A DNA stretch of 64,000 nt from Clostridium neonatale (GCF_001458595.1 NZ_LN890328.1:2095317-2159316); one strand, 5' to 3'. Counted from the first letter of the stretch, positions 26,307 through 36,499 are shown. Program-made: numbers and translations. Notes: generated by a model from the letters alone, not told the origin.

Positions 26307-27297
26307 CTGGCACTTTGCCTCCTATAGTTTTAGGATCAAATTCATTTAATTTTTCAAAATATGTTTCATATTCTTTATAGCTATCTTTTATTGATACATA
26401 TTTAATATTTGATCTGTCTATAGCTTTAACTATAATAGGCTTCTTTGCAGAAACTCCAATTTCTTCACAATAAGATCCTAATGTATCTTTATCCTTATAT
26501 ACAAATTCTGTACTTTCATTTATCTTATTTAAAAGTGCTTTTACAAATTCATTGTCATTATCTATTAAATCTTTTTTTACTATAACAGTAGCCTGAGGAT
26601 ACCCATATTCTGAATTATTTATACTTTTCCATTCTTCATTTAAATCTAAAATAACTTTAAAGTTTTCATTCTTAGTTTGAACTGTTGATAAGGCTGGTTC
26701 TGGTATTACCGCATATTCTGCTTTTCCTGCCAAAATAATAGGTGCAAGTTCACTTACTCCATCAACGTAACTAAAATTAATATCATTATCTACATCAATT
26801 CCTTTATCTTTAAGAATTGCTCTTGCAGTTATGTCTGGTGTTAAGCCTTTTCCTATGTTATAAACTTCCTTACCTTTTAGATTTTCTAAAGTTGCTTCAG
26901 GATTAGTTGAGCCTAAATAAAAAGATCCCCATCCAGTAGTACCTGCTATCTTATACTCTCCATTTGTTTTATTATAGGCTGTTGCAGCAAGATTTGATGG
27001 CACTATAGCCACATCTGGCTCGCCTTTCATTACATTAGTAGCTAAACTTTCTGAACTTTGTTCTATTGTATATGTGACATCGTATCCTTTAACTATTTCT
27101 GGTTTTTCCCTTATCATCTTTGCAATTCCTATTGCTGGTAATCCATCTGGTACTGCAAATGTTATATTTTTAGGTTCTGATGCTTCTTCCACCTTTGACT
27201 GAGTATTATCATTATTAATGCTTGTACTATTTCCACACCCTATAAAAGTAAATAATGCTAAAATCATTGTTAAAACTAAACATATATTTTTTTTCAT
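26281..27297 (-). CDS. ABC importer substrate-binding lipoprotein
   Basis: A 338-residue lipoprotein: basic start MKKNICLVL, hydrophobic stretch, lipobox FIGC, Ser/Asn-rich linker, then a type II binding fold (ITFAVPDGLPAIGIAKMI; GEPDVAIVPSNLAATAYN; GKAEYAVIPEPAL). The VPDGLPA and EPALS elements are those of the nitrate/sulfonate/thiamine-precursor binding family. The real ligand cannot be deduced, and no thiamine riboswitch precedes the operon. I choose ATG 27297 (AGCAGG site); an upstream in-frame codon would bury the signal peptide. Confidence 0.88.
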   Translation of the reverse strand: MKKNICLVLTMILALFTFIGCGNSTSINNDNTQSKVEEASEPKNITFAVPDGLPAIGIAKMIREKPEIVKGYDVTYTIEQSSESLATNVMKGEPDVAIVPSNLAATAYNKTNGEYKIAGTTGWGSFYLGSTNPEATLENLKGKEVYNIGKGLTPDITARAILKDKGIDVDNDINFSYVDGVSELAPIILAGKAEYAVIPEPALSTVQTKNENFKVILDLNEEWKSINNSEYGYPQATVIVKKDLIDNDNEFVKALLNKINESTEFVYKDKDTLGSYCEEIGVSAKKPIIVKAIDRSNIKYVSIKDSYKEYETYFEKLNEFDPKTIGGKVPDEAIFMEK

Positions 27298-27450
27298 TTT
27301 ATATACCTGCTTTCTTAAATTCACAATTTTTAAATACATATTCCTTAATTCAAAATTAAAAATATATATAAATATTAGTTTTTATCTCAATTATACATCT
27401 CCCCTATAGGTAATCTAAAGGGCATGCATCTTTAATTATGAATTTATGAC

Positions 27451-27870
27451 TTATCTATACATATCAACAATCATGCCTTGTATTTCATCTATGGTTGCTG
27501 CAATGTTTATATTTTCTTTTTGATCACCTAATACAGCTTGTGTTAATTCTTCAAGCTTGCCATCAACAGTATCCACTGTTACAAAATATTGCGTCTGCCA
27601 AAAACTTATATCTTTTTTTGTTTCATACATATATTTTAATACAGATTCTAAGTACTCTTTTATCATTTTTTTATACATAACTACATCTACATATGTCTTA
27701 GTCAGTATAAGCTTGTTTCCTCTCTTTTTTATATCATCAACTAGCTTTTTTAATTGTTCTTCAGATTTACGTTGTCTTTCCTTATTAAAGCTTTGTGAAA
27801 AATCTTTCTTTTCTGAAACAGATTTTCTTTCCGGAGTAACAGATCCTCTTCTTACTCTACCAATTTCCAT
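27451..27870 (-). CDS. YaaR-like (DUF327) protein
   Basis: A 139-residue, highly charged helical protein of the YaaR/DUF327 family, found in Firmicutes, function unknown. The conserved part is LTKTYVDVVMYKKMIKEYLESVLKYMYE and the C-terminal IDEIQGMIVDMYR. The start is ATG 27870, behind AAAGGATTG. It stands alone here, between the importer operon and the divergently transcribed ATPase gene. Confidence 0.8.
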   Translation of the reverse strand: MEIGRVRRGSVTPERKSVSEKKDFSQSFNKERQRKSEEQLKKLVDDIKKRGNKLILTKTYVDVVMYKKMIKEYLESVLKYMYETKKDISFWQTQYFVTVDTVDGKLEELTQAVLGDQKENINIAATIDEIQGMIVDMYR

Positions 27871-28126
27871 TGCAATCAATCCTTTCTCATTCTACCTTAA
27901 ATTATATCAAAAAATAGCATTATTCTCTACTTAAATTATGTAATGTAATTGATAATATAAACTTACTAAGTAAGCTATTTTACAAATTATTTTTTCTTAA
28001 CATATTTCTTTATTTTACATTATCTTATTAACAGTCTATAAACTCATTATTTCCCATGTATATATTTTTATATTTTTTCTAATATATATAGTATGTATAA
28101 TAATATTTTATTGGAGGTATGAAAAT

Positions 28127-30742
28127 ATGTGGTTTAATAAATCTGTCGATGATATCTCAAAAGAATTAGACAGTAATTTAACTTCTGGTTTATCAACGGT
28201 AGAGGCAAAAAAAAGACTTGAAAAGTATGGTGAAAATAAGTTAAAATCCTCTACACAAAAAAGTATTCTTCAATTATTTTTTTCTCAAATTAATGATGTA
28301 ATGATTTATATACTTATTATTGCAGCTATTATTTCTGCTTTTATGAAAGAATATAGTGATTCTGTTATTATTCTTATCGTTATTTTAATAAATGCAGTAA
28401 TAGGTGTTGTTCAAGAATTTAAAGCAGAAAAATCATTAGAGGCATTGAAAAAATTGTCAACACCTAAAGCAATAGTAAAAAGAGATGGAACAGTTCAAGA
28501 GATTCCATCTGAAGAAGTCGTTCCTGGAGACATTGTTATTTTAGATGCTGGCCGCTATCTTCCTGCTGATTTAAGATTAATTGAAAGCGCTAACTTAAAA
28601 GTAGATGAATCAGCTTTTACTGGTGAATCAGTACCTGCTGAAAAAAACTCTGATATTATAGGTGCTACTGACAATGTTCCAATTGGAGATCAGTCTAACA
28701 TGTGCTTCATGTCAACTTTAGTTACTTATGGACGTGGAAGTGGCATTGTTGTTGGTACAGCAATGAATACAGAAATAGGTAAAATTGCAGATATGCTTGA
28801 TAAAGAAGAAGATAATACAACACCTCTTCAAAAAAGACTTGCCTCTCTTGGTAAAACTTTAGGAATTGGTGCTGTTATTATATGTGTAATAATTTTTATA
28901 ATTTCAATGTTTCAAGGAAGAGATTTATTTGAAATGCTATTAACCTCAATTAGTTTAGCTGTTGCTGCTATTCCAGAAGGCCTTCCAGCTATTGTTGCTA
29001 TCGTACTAGCACTTGGTGTTCAAAGAATGATAAAACAAAATTCTATAGTAAAAAAACTTCCTGCTGTAGAGACCTTAGGTTCTGTAAATATAATTTGCTC
29101 AGATAAAACAGGTACTTTAACTTTAAATTTAATGACAGTAAAAAAATGTTTTATAAATGATTCTTTAATTCAAATAGATAAATGTGATTTAAATAATGAA
29201 GATACTAAAACACTATTTGAAGGGATGATTCTTTGCAGTGATGCTACAATAAAAGATGGAAAAAAAGCTGGTGATCCAACAGAAATAGCTTTAATAGATG
29301 CTGGGCTTAAATTTAATTTATACGGTGAAGATCTTAATTCCGCTCATCAAAGAGTTGATGAAATTCCTTTTGATTCAGATAGAAAGCTCATGACAACAGT
29401 AAATAAATATGATAATAAATTTAAAGTATTTACTAAAGGTGCTATAGATAATTTACTTAAAATATCTACTAAAATTTTAATTAATAATGAAATAGTGGAC
29501 CTTTCTGAAGATAAAAAGAAATATATACTCGATCAATCAAACTTAATGTCTGATGAAGCTTTAAGAGTTCTAGCTCTAGGTTTTAAAATAATTGATACTA
29601 TGGATGTTAAATTAGATTCTCTTGAAAATGATTTAATTTTTGTTGGATTTATGGGTATGATAGACCCTCCACGTGAAGAAGTGAAACCATCAATAGAACT
29701 ATGTAAAAAGGCAGGTATAACTCCTGTAATGATAACAGGTGATCATAAGAACACTGCATTTGCCATTGCGCATGAGCTTGGCATAGCAGATAAAATAGAT
29801 GAATGTATGTCTGGATTTGAAATAGATAAATACAGTGATGAGGATTTTAAAAAAGTTGTAAGTAAATATAAGGTTTTTGCAAGAGTATCACCTGAAAACA
29901 AAGTTAAAATTGTTAAAGCTCATAAAGCAAATGGTAATATTGTTTCAATGACTGGTGATGGAGTAAATGATGCACCTTCTTTAAAAGCTGCTGATATTGG
30001 TGTTGCTATGGGCATAACAGGTACTGACGTTGCCAAAAGTGCTGCTGATATGATTTTAACTGATGATAATTTCACGACAATTGTTAACGCTGTTGAAGAA
30101 GGACGAAATATTTATACCAACATAAGAAAGTCTATAATTTTTCTTTTATCATGCAACCTTGGAGAAATTGTTGCTTTATTTATAGCTATTTTATTTAACA
30201 TGAATGCACCACTTCTGCCTATTCATATTTTATGGGTAAATTTAATAACTGACAGTTTTCCTGCATTATCATTAGGAGTCGATCCTAGAGATCCTAGCGT
30301 AATGGATCAAAAACCAAGAAATCCAAAAGAATCGCTTTTTGCAAATCATATGGGCACTTACGCAATAATCAATGGTATCATAATAGGAGTATTAACTCTA
30401 ATTGCATTTAATCTTGGAGAACATTTATATTCAAATTCTCTAATGCATGCTCAAACATTATCATTTGTTGTTTTAAGTTTTTCACAATTATTCTTTTCTT
30501 TATCAATGAGAAACAAAGAAAAGTCGTTATTTAAAGTTGGAATCTTTACAAATAAATACTTACTTTATTCCATTTTGCTTGGAATTCTAATACAATTATT
30601 AATAATAACCATTCCATTTTTATCTTCAGTCTTTAGTGCATATACTTTGACTTTAAGAGACTGGGCTTTGTGCATTGGCATTTCACTTATTCCTTTTGTA
30701 CTTAATGAACTATTTAAGGTATTTAAATATTCAAATAAATAA
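28127..30742 (+). CDS. Calcium-type P-type ATPase
   Basis: A cation pump of 871 residues, type IIA/B. The N-terminal cation-ATPase domain starts LDSNLTSGLSTVEAKKRLEKYG. The actuator motif is TGESVPAEKN, the M4 ion-site motif PEGLPAIV, the phosphorylation site DKTGTLT (Asp near residue 325) and the hinge TGDGVNDAPSLK; an EIVALFIA/NLITDSFPA pair marks M5 and M6. About ten transmembrane helices are present. Length and PEGLP fit export of Ca2+ from the cytoplasm, although Mn2+ cannot be excluded. It starts at ATG 28127 behind TTGGAGG. A degenerate terminator-like hairpin follows near 30748-30790. Confidence 0.93.
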   Translation: MWFNKSVDDISKELDSNLTSGLSTVEAKKRLEKYGENKLKSSTQKSILQLFFSQINDVMIYILIIAAIISAFMKEYSDSVIILIVILINAVIGVVQEFKAEKSLEALKKLSTPKAIVKRDGTVQEIPSEEVVPGDIVILDAGRYLPADLRLIESANLKVDESAFTGESVPAEKNSDIIGATDNVPIGDQSNMCFMSTLVTYGRGSGIVVGTAMNTEIGKIADMLDKEEDNTTPLQKRLASLGKTLGIGAVIICVIIFIISMFQGRDLFEMLLTSISLAVAAIPEGLPAIVAIVLALGVQRMIKQNSIVKKLPAVETLGSVNIICSDKTGTLTLNLMTVKKCFINDSLIQIDKCDLNNEDTKTLFEGMILCSDATIKDGKKAGDPTEIALIDAGLKFNLYGEDLNSAHQRVDEIPFDSDRKLMTTVNKYDNKFKVFTKGAIDNLLKISTKILINNEIVDLSEDKKKYILDQSNLMSDEALRVLALGFKIIDTMDVKLDSLENDLIFVGFMGMIDPPREEVKPSIELCKKAGITPVMITGDHKNTAFAIAHELGIADKIDECMSGFEIDKYSDEDFKKVVSKYKVFARVSPENKVKIVKAHKANGNIVSMTGDGVNDAPSLKAADIGVAMGITGTDVAKSAADMILTDDNFTTIVNAVEEGRNIYTNIRKSIIFLLSCNLGEIVALFIAILFNMNAPLLPIHILWVNLITDSFPALSLGVDPRDPSVMDQKPRNPKESLFANHMGTYAIINGIIIGVLTLIAFNLGEHLYSNSLMHAQTLSFVVLSFSQLFFSLSMRNKEKSLFKVGIFTNKYLLYSILLGILIQLLIITIPFLSSVFSAYTLTLRDWALCIGISLIPFVLNELFKVFKYSNK

Positions 30743-31012
30743 ATTTAAAGAAGCTGTTTTAAACTATAATTTTTGAAGCAGTTTCTTTTTTGATTATATG
30801 ACCTTCTCTATAACTTTAACATTTATATCTTTTTGACTCATATATTTTATTATTCTTTCTATTATCTAATCTACACATGTTCCCATACATACAGTATAAG
30901 ATTTTAGAAATAACTATAAAATAAAAATCTAAGTTCTATAATTTCAACTTTAAGCACAGTATAAGTTCTATAAATTTATACTATTTTTTTCTATGTTTTT
31001 TATAACTATTTA

Positions 31013-31041
31013 TAAAGATTGCTTTTCCTTGGCAATCTTTA
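31013..31041 (+). other. Hairpin in the leader of the 100-residue protein gene
   Basis: A 10-bp stem (taaagattgc, 31013-31022, with 31032-31041). It is not followed by a T-run. The surrounding 364-base gap (30743-31106) otherwise holds only the ATPase terminator-like hairpin and AT-rich sequence; no gene is seen. Confidence 0.5.
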
Positions 31042-31106
31042 TTGAATTATGTAAAGGTTTGTACTAAAATTTATTTATACAAAATTATTTTTTAGGAGGG
31101 ATTGGG

Positions 31107-31409
31107 ATGATCGTAAAATGTATAGATGATACTCTTTGTTCAACATTAACTTTAAATAAAGAATATATTGTTATTGAAGAAGCACCTGAATACTACGTAA
31201 TCTTAGATAATAAAAATGAAGAAATAACTAGTAGAAAATCAAGATTCACAGTAGTTGAAGATGGTGATTTAACAAAGAAAGCTAAAGCTACAATTAATGA
31301 ACTAAGTTATCAGCTAGATAATGATTTTAAAGATATTAAGCAATTCTCAATTAGAAAAAATTCTAAGGGAGAAATTAAAGAAATCTCTATAAAATTCAAA
31401 TATGAATAA
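31107..31409 (+). CDS. Conserved hypothetical protein, small beta-rich N-terminus
   Basis: A 100-residue soluble protein. The N-terminal half (MIVKCIDDTLCSTLTLNKEYIVIEE... YYVILDNKNEEIT-type pattern) looks like a small SH3-like beta barrel of the kind that contains a ligand-binding 'Lxxgk.Y.V' repeat; the C-terminal half is charged and helical. I do not recognise a function. It starts at ATG 31107 after AGGAGGG and has its own strong terminator, so it is a genuine monocistronic gene. Confidence 0.75.
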   Translation: MIVKCIDDTLCSTLTLNKEYIVIEEAPEYYVILDNKNEEITSRKSRFTVVEDGDLTKKAKATINELSYQLDNDFKDIKQFSIRKNSKGEIKEISIKFKYE

Positions 31410-31414
31410 ATTCT

Positions 31415-31462
31415 AAAGATTAAAGACCATCACTATATTTAGGATGGTCTTTAATCTTTTTA
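31415..31462. terminator. Bidirectional terminator between the small gene and asnB
   Basis: A perfect 17-bp stem (31415-31431 with 31443-31459) and an 11-base loop, followed by TTT on the plus strand. On the minus strand the arm begins AAAGATT and runs into TTTAGAA, so it probably also serves asnB, which ends at 31472. Confidence 0.9.
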
Positions 31463-31471
31463 ACTAACTTA

Positions 31472-33316
31472 TTATAATAAAATATTTATATTATATTCTT
31501 CAAGCCATATATTCATTTGAACTAAATAAGCAATTAATTGAGGTCCTGTCATTAATTGACCATACCATGGTGATTTATAACTTTCTCCCTTTGTTCTTAT
31601 AATTTCTCTTATTACCTCTTCATCAATAATTTCATGAATTGGGGAAGATTTTTTATCTAATATCTCAGTCATCATTTTGCATACTATATCTGTATATATT
31701 GGATTATGAGTTTTAGGATATGGACTCTTCTTTCTATATATAATATCTTCTGGAAGTATTCCTTCAAGTGCTGCTCTTAAAAGTCCTTTTTCTCTACCTT
31801 TATAAAGCTTAATATCATGTGGCATATTAAAAGTATAATTTACTAATCTTATATCTGCAAAAGGAACTCGTACTTCTAAGCTGTTATACATACTTACCCT
31901 GTCTTTACGATTTAAAAGATTTACCATAAACCATTTTAAATTTAAATATGACACTTCTTTGAGTCTATAATCTTTTTTAGTCTCATTATCTAAATGAGGT
32001 ACCTCACTTAAAGATTTATCGTATTGTGCTTTTACCATTTCATCAATAGGCATTTCTTTTAATTTCTTACTTACTATTTCTTTTCTGCTATTAACAAATC
32101 TAGACCAAGGAAATGTATCTAAATAAAACATTTCATCTCTAGTAAACCATGGATATCCACCAAATATTTCATCAGCACATTCTCCTGAAAGTCCAACAAC
32201 GAAATCGTTACGTATTTCTTTGCAAAATAAAAGTAATGATGAATCAATGTCAGCCATGCCAGGCAGATCTCTTGCACGTACTGCATCTCTTAAAGCAAAT
32301 GCCAAATCTTTATGATTTAAAACAACTTTTTTGTGATCACTATTTATAAACTTAGCCATTTCCTCTGCATAAAATTCATCTGATGTTGGCTGAAATAATG
32401 ATGATTTAAAATATTTATCATTGTCTTCATAATCTATAGAATAAGTTGTGAGCTTTTTACCTTTTTCTTTAAAACTATTAGCTGCTATAGCACTTATTGC
32501 TGATGAATCAAGCCCCCCTGATAAAAAGGTACAAAGAGGTACATCGCCAACTAATTGTCTTTGTATAGCATCTATTAATAATTGTCTTGTATGCTCAATT
32601 GCTTCTTCCGCATTTTCTTTAAATTCCTCAGCTTTGACAGTCCAATATTCCCATACTTTAATATTATTGTTTCTATCAACTAGAACACAGTTTGCTGGAG
32701 CTACTTCTTTTATATCCTTATATACAGCACTTCCTGGAATTGTTGCAGGGCCAAGTGCAAATATTTCTGTTAAGCCTTCAATATTTACTTCTCTCTTTAT
32801 ATTCGGATAAGCTAATATGGTTTTTATTTCTGACCCAAAAACTAAAGTATTATTGCAAATTGCATAAAATAATGGTTTTACTCCCATCTGATCTCTAACC
32901 AAGAAAACTTCTTGTTTAGCTTCATCAAAAACTGCAAAAGCAAATATTCCTATGAGTTTATTAACACAATCCTTTCCATAAGCAATATATGCAGTAAGCA
33001 AAACTTCTGTATCTGAATATGAGTTAAATGTAAATCCTTCTTTTATAAGATCTTTTCTTAAATCTTCAGTATTATATAATTCTCCATTATAAACTATTGT
33101 GAATTTTTTACCCTCTATAGTTTTAGTCATAGGCTGAATTCCACCTTCTGGATCTACAACTATTAATCTTCTATGTCCAAGTAAAACATTATTTGAGATA
33201 TAAAATCCCTCAGTATCTGGACCTCTTCGCTCTAAAGTTTTCACCATTTTTTTTAGTATATTTATATTTTCTACTATGTTTGCCTTAAAATTAATTAATC
33301 CAGCAATACCACACAT
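31472..33316 (-). CDS. asnB: Asparagine synthetase, glutamine-hydrolysing
   Basis: Makes asparagine from aspartate, ATP and glutamine. The protein has 614 residues. The start must be ATG 33316 (MCGIAGLIN), because Cys2 is the N-terminal nucleophile of the class II glutaminase; an upstream GTG is part of the AGAGGTG ribosome site. Other glutaminase signatures are RRGPDTEGFY, YNGELYN and YSDTEVLL. The synthetase domain has the PP-loop LSGGLDSSAI and ECADEIFGGYPWF. An ammonia-dependent asnA is also present at 56179-57192, so two routes to asparagine coexist. Confidence 0.95.
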   Translation of the reverse strand: MCGIAGLINFKANIVENINILKKMVKTLERRGPDTEGFYISNNVLLGHRRLIVVDPEGGIQPMTKTIEGKKFTIVYNGELYNTEDLRKDLIKEGFTFNSYSDTEVLLTAYIAYGKDCVNKLIGIFAFAVFDEAKQEVFLVRDQMGVKPLFYAICNNTLVFGSEIKTILAYPNIKREVNIEGLTEIFALGPATIPGSAVYKDIKEVAPANCVLVDRNNNIKVWEYWTVKAEEFKENAEEAIEHTRQLLIDAIQRQLVGDVPLCTFLSGGLDSSAISAIAANSFKEKGKKLTTYSIDYEDNDKYFKSSLFQPTSDEFYAEEMAKFINSDHKKVVLNHKDLAFALRDAVRARDLPGMADIDSSLLLFCKEIRNDFVVGLSGECADEIFGGYPWFTRDEMFYLDTFPWSRFVNSRKEIVSKKLKEMPIDEMVKAQYDKSLSEVPHLDNETKKDYRLKEVSYLNLKWFMVNLLNRKDRVSMYNSLEVRVPFADIRLVNYTFNMPHDIKLYKGREKGLLRAALEGILPEDIIYRKKSPYPKTHNPIYTDIVCKMMTEILDKKSSPIHEIIDEEVIREIIRTKGESYKSPWYGQLMTGPQLIAYLVQMNIWLEEYNINILL

Positions 33317-33397
33317 AAACTTCACCTCTATATAAATTCATATTATTAAAATATGATACTATATATATGTTGTGCAGAATTAATTGAAGTTCTATAT

Positions 33398-33553
33398 TTA
33401 ATTCCACTTTTTTATTATTTTCTTTATTTTTTTAAATCCCACTTCTCCAATATCAATTATTTCTGACGCAAATTCATACATAATATTTTTCCTATTCATT
33501 TTTCTCATATTTCTTTTTATTCTATCTATTTTAGTTATCTTTCTTATTTTCAT
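33398..33553 (-). CDS. Possible small basic protein (51 residues)
   Basis: An open frame from ATG 33553 to TAA 33398, with GGTG seven bases and AGGAG about fifteen bases before the ATG. The product is very Lys/Arg-rich (start MKIRKITKIDRIKRNMRKMN, end KKIKKIIKKWN), with a short acidic middle. I recognise no family. It lies in the 425-base gap between asnB and the germination gene, which is otherwise empty. It could be a chance frame in AT-rich DNA. Confidence 0.35.
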   Translation of the reverse strand: MKIRKITKIDRIKRNMRKMNRKNIMYEFASEIIDIGEVGFKKIKKIIKKWN

Positions 33554-33741
33554 ATTTAGCACCAGCTTTCTCCTATAATAATAGTAGTATCTGTATTAAT
33601 ATTATTTTAATACTAAAATAATATTAATGATTTTTTCTATAAATTAATATGAATAAGTAATATTTAAAATATGAATACAAATTTACATAATTGCCATACT
33701 AATTATATGCAATATTCAAATGTTGAAAGAAGGTGTATTTC

Positions 33742-35157
33742 TTGAATGTATCATCTAGTTTTAAAGAAAATATTAAATTAATGCATTCAAATTTAGCTAT
33801 TGATAAAAGCTATGATATAGTTGAAAGAATATTTAAAATTGGAGGCAAAGACACTGTTTTATACTATATAAATGGCTTCATAAAAGATGACATAATGGAA
33901 GAAATTTTGAAATCATTCATTAGTATCTCTGTTGATACTATGAATTCTTATAAGACAATAGAAGAATTTACAACACATCAAGTTCCACATGTTTCTGTTG
34001 AAAAACAAAGTGATTTAGAAAAAGTTATAGATGCACTTTTAACAGGCCAGACTATATTTTACGTGGATGGTTATAAATATTTTATAGTTCTAGACCTACG
34101 TACATATCCTGGCCATGATTCTTCAGAACCTGAAAAAGAAAAAACATTAAGAGGCTCTAGAGAGGCTTTTATAGAAAAGCTTGTATTTGATTCTGCTCTT
34201 CTAAGAAGACGTATACGGGATCCTAGATTAATTTTTGAAATGCATTCTATTGGTACAATTTCAAAAACTGATGTATGTGTCGCATACATAGATGGTGTAG
34301 CTGATGAAAAAATACATAAGATGATAGTTGACAGTCTTCAGAAGGTAGATATAAACGCCCTTACTGTTGGTGATCAAACATTAATTGATGTAATGTGCAG
34401 GCGTAACTGGTTTAATCCATTTCCAAAAGTACGTTATACTGAGAGACCTGATGTGGCAGCTGCTCATATAGTTGAAGGTAAGTTTGCTATAATCGTTGAT
34501 AATTCCCCTAACGTATTAATACTTCCAACTGGCATTTTTGATTTTCTTCAAGATGCTAATGATTACTACTTTCCTTTATTTACAGGAAATTATTTAAGAC
34601 TTATTAGAAACTTAATAATACTTGCAACAGTATTTGTAACTCCACTATATTTATTATTTATAAATGGAAATATTTCAGCGCCAGCATATTTAGACTTTCT
34701 AAAACCCAAGGATAGTTATTTTGTACCTATGAGTATACAATTTATTATACTTGAATTTGCTGTTGATGCTTTAAAACTGGCATCATTAAACACACCAAAT
34801 GCTCTTGGAAGCTCTCTATCATTAATAGGTGGATTAATTATAGGTGAATATACTATAGATAGTGGATGGTTTACAAGTCAATCAATATTATATATGGCAA
34901 TAGTTGCACTTGGTGGATTCTCTCAAACAAGTGTTGAAATGAACTACGCCTTTAAATTTATGCGTATGCTGCTTATAATATTATCTGCACTGTTTGGATT
35001 CTATGGATTTATTGGTGGATTAGTAATTATGTTTATAATCTTAGTTTCCACTAAAACAATAGCTGGAGACCATTACTTCTATCCTCTATATCCATTAAAT
35101 CTTAAAGCGCTTAAAAATGTATTATTTAGAGCTAGAACTTCTAATAAAGTTCAATAA
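33742..35157 (+). CDS. GerA-family spore germination protein (SpoVAF-like)
   Basis: A 471-residue membrane protein of the GerA/SpoVAF family. A soluble N-terminal part (about 1-275) contains LRGSREAFIEKLVFDSALLRRRIRDPRL, the family hallmark region, and FPKVRYTERPDVAAAHIVEGKFAIIVD. The C-terminal half has four to five transmembrane helices. The start is TTG 33742, behind GAAAGAAGGTG; a GTG nine bases earlier is inside that site. GerB and GerC subunits are not adjacent, so it is either a lone SpoVAF-type accessory protein or an orphan receptor subunit. Expression late in sporulation in the forespore is expected from the family. Confidence 0.88.
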   Translation: MNVSSSFKENIKLMHSNLAIDKSYDIVERIFKIGGKDTVLYYINGFIKDDIMEEILKSFISISVDTMNSYKTIEEFTTHQVPHVSVEKQSDLEKVIDALLTGQTIFYVDGYKYFIVLDLRTYPGHDSSEPEKEKTLRGSREAFIEKLVFDSALLRRRIRDPRLIFEMHSIGTISKTDVCVAYIDGVADEKIHKMIVDSLQKVDINALTVGDQTLIDVMCRRNWFNPFPKVRYTERPDVAAAHIVEGKFAIIVDNSPNVLILPTGIFDFLQDANDYYFPLFTGNYLRLIRNLIILATVFVTPLYLLFINGNISAPAYLDFLKPKDSYFVPMSIQFIILEFAVDALKLASLNTPNALGSSLSLIGGLIIGEYTIDSGWFTSQSILYMAIVALGGFSQTSVEMNYAFKFMRMLLIILSALFGFYGFIGGLVIMFIILVSTKTIAGDHYFYPLYPLNLKALKNVLFRARTSNKVQ

Positions 35158-35170
35158 AATTTTATATTTT

Positions 35171-35239
35171 AATAATAAATTTAAGAGGTTATATCTAAAT
35201 GAAATACTCATTATGATATAACCTCTTAAATTTATTATT
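35171..35239. terminator. Strong bidirectional terminator
   Basis: A perfect 25-bp stem (35171-35195 with 35215-35239), containing ttaagaggttatatc. It separates the convergent germination gene and the 114-residue gene ending at 35261. Confidence 0.9.
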
Positions 35240-35260
35240 ATATACTTATTACGTTAACTA

Positions 35261-35605
35261 TTAAAAGAAGCTTGTTACTCTTCCTTTTCTTATATAATTT
35301 ACACCTCTCATTTTAAATCTTTCTAATTGCTTTGAATAATAAAAATTATATAAATCTATTGCAAGAAATAACCCATCCATAACTGAATATTTTACATCTT
35401 TTAAAAATATCCCATTTTCTTCTTCAATTTCTACTTTGTTTGTCTCTTCCATTAATCTTTCAAATTTTTGTTTGCTTTCAGTAAGAATATTCATTATTTC
35501 TTCTTCTTCATAGCCTTCAAAATTTTTATTGATAATGTCATTAACAAATTTTACATACTCACTATTTACTGTTATGTATTCATTGAAAATATCGTTTAAA
35601 CTCAT
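35261..35605 (-). CDS. Conserved hypothetical protein, helical
   Basis: A 114-residue, acidic, mainly helical soluble protein (MSLNDIFNEYITVNSEYVKF; YEEEEIMNILTESKQKFERL) with a basic C-terminal tail (YIRKGRVTSFF). I recognise no family. It lies 18 bases behind cvfB and probably shares its transcript. Confidence 0.7.
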   Translation of the reverse strand: MSLNDIFNEYITVNSEYVKFVNDIINKNFEGYEEEEIMNILTESKQKFERLMEETNKVEIEEENGIFLKDVKYSVMDGLFLAIDLYNFYYSKQLERFKMRGVNYIRKGRVTSFF

Positions 35606-35623
35606 CTCAAGTTATCCTCTTTC

Positions 35624-36460
35624 TTATAAAAGTCTTGTTCCTTCTTTATCTTGTGTTATTAGTTTCTTTTTCATTAGTCCGCCAAGAGTCATTTTAAAGT
35701 AATTTTTACTTGTATTGAATTCTCTTTTAATTTCTTCTGATGAACTCTTATCATTATATGGCATATATCCACCATTTTCTCTTAAATACTTAAGTATTAC
35801 TTCACTTAATTCTTCTCTTGCATCTAAACGTTTCTTTCTTGTAGTAATTCCAAGTATTCCATCTTCATAAACTCTTTTTATTCTAGCACTTATTTCTTCA
35901 CCTGGATATATGTACTCTAAATGCTCATTAGGCAATATAAGTCCTATATATTCTCTATCAACAGCAATCTTTAAAGTTCCATTTTCAGCAGTATCATATA
36001 CTATAACCTTAACTTCATCATCAACCTTATACTTACCTTCTTCTGCAATATCTAAGTATTCATGAATCTTAGTAGTACCTGCTAACCTGTCTGTTTTATC
36101 AATATACATATAAAATAAGTATTTTTTTCCCGTCTTTAATTTAAATGCCTGCTCTTTTAAAGGTATAAATAAATCTCTTTCAAGTCCTATATTAACAAAA
36201 GCACCAATTTCACTTTGAGATACAACCTCTAAGTATGCAATATTTCCAACAGTTAATAAGGGTCTTTTTAAAGTAGAAATCAATCTATCTTTAGAATCTC
36301 TATAAACAAAAACTTCTAAACTTTCACCTACTTCTACTTTGCTACCTTTCGCATTACTATTTGGTAATAGCACCTCATCTCCAAATTTATCTTCTAGATA
36401 ATAACCAAAATCCACTTTTTTCTTTACCTTTAATTTATTAAATTGTCCTATATTTATCAT
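35624..36460 (-). CDS. cvfB: CvfB-family S1 RNA-binding protein
   Basis: A 278-residue protein of the CvfB/YitL family: tandem S1-like OB domains (INIGQFNKLKVKKKVDFGYYL start; QSEIGAFVNIGLERDLFIPLKEQ; KVDDEVKVIVYDTA; GEEISARIKRVYEDGILGI) and a C-terminal winged-helix domain (LKYLRENGGYMPYNDKSS). CvfB proteins bind RNA and affect virulence-gene expression in staphylococci; the role in clostridia is not known. It starts at ATG 36460. Confidence 0.88.
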   Translation of the reverse strand: MINIGQFNKLKVKKKVDFGYYLEDKFGDEVLLPNSNAKGSKVEVGESLEVFVYRDSKDRLISTLKRPLLTVGNIAYLEVVSQSEIGAFVNIGLERDLFIPLKEQAFKLKTGKKYLFYMYIDKTDRLAGTTKIHEYLDIAEEGKYKVDDEVKVIVYDTAENGTLKIAVDREYIGLILPNEHLEYIYPGEEISARIKRVYEDGILGITTRKKRLDAREELSEVILKYLRENGGYMPYNDKSSSEEIKREFNTSKNYFKMTLGGLMKKKLITQDKEGTRLL

Positions 36461-36499
36461 ATTTTATCCTCCATAGAGTTATTTGCTAACTTTCTATAT

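Noticed and set aside
27495..27934. Plus-strand frames opposite the YaaR-like gene
   Set aside because: They overlap a well-supported conserved gene and have no ribosome sites or family similarity.
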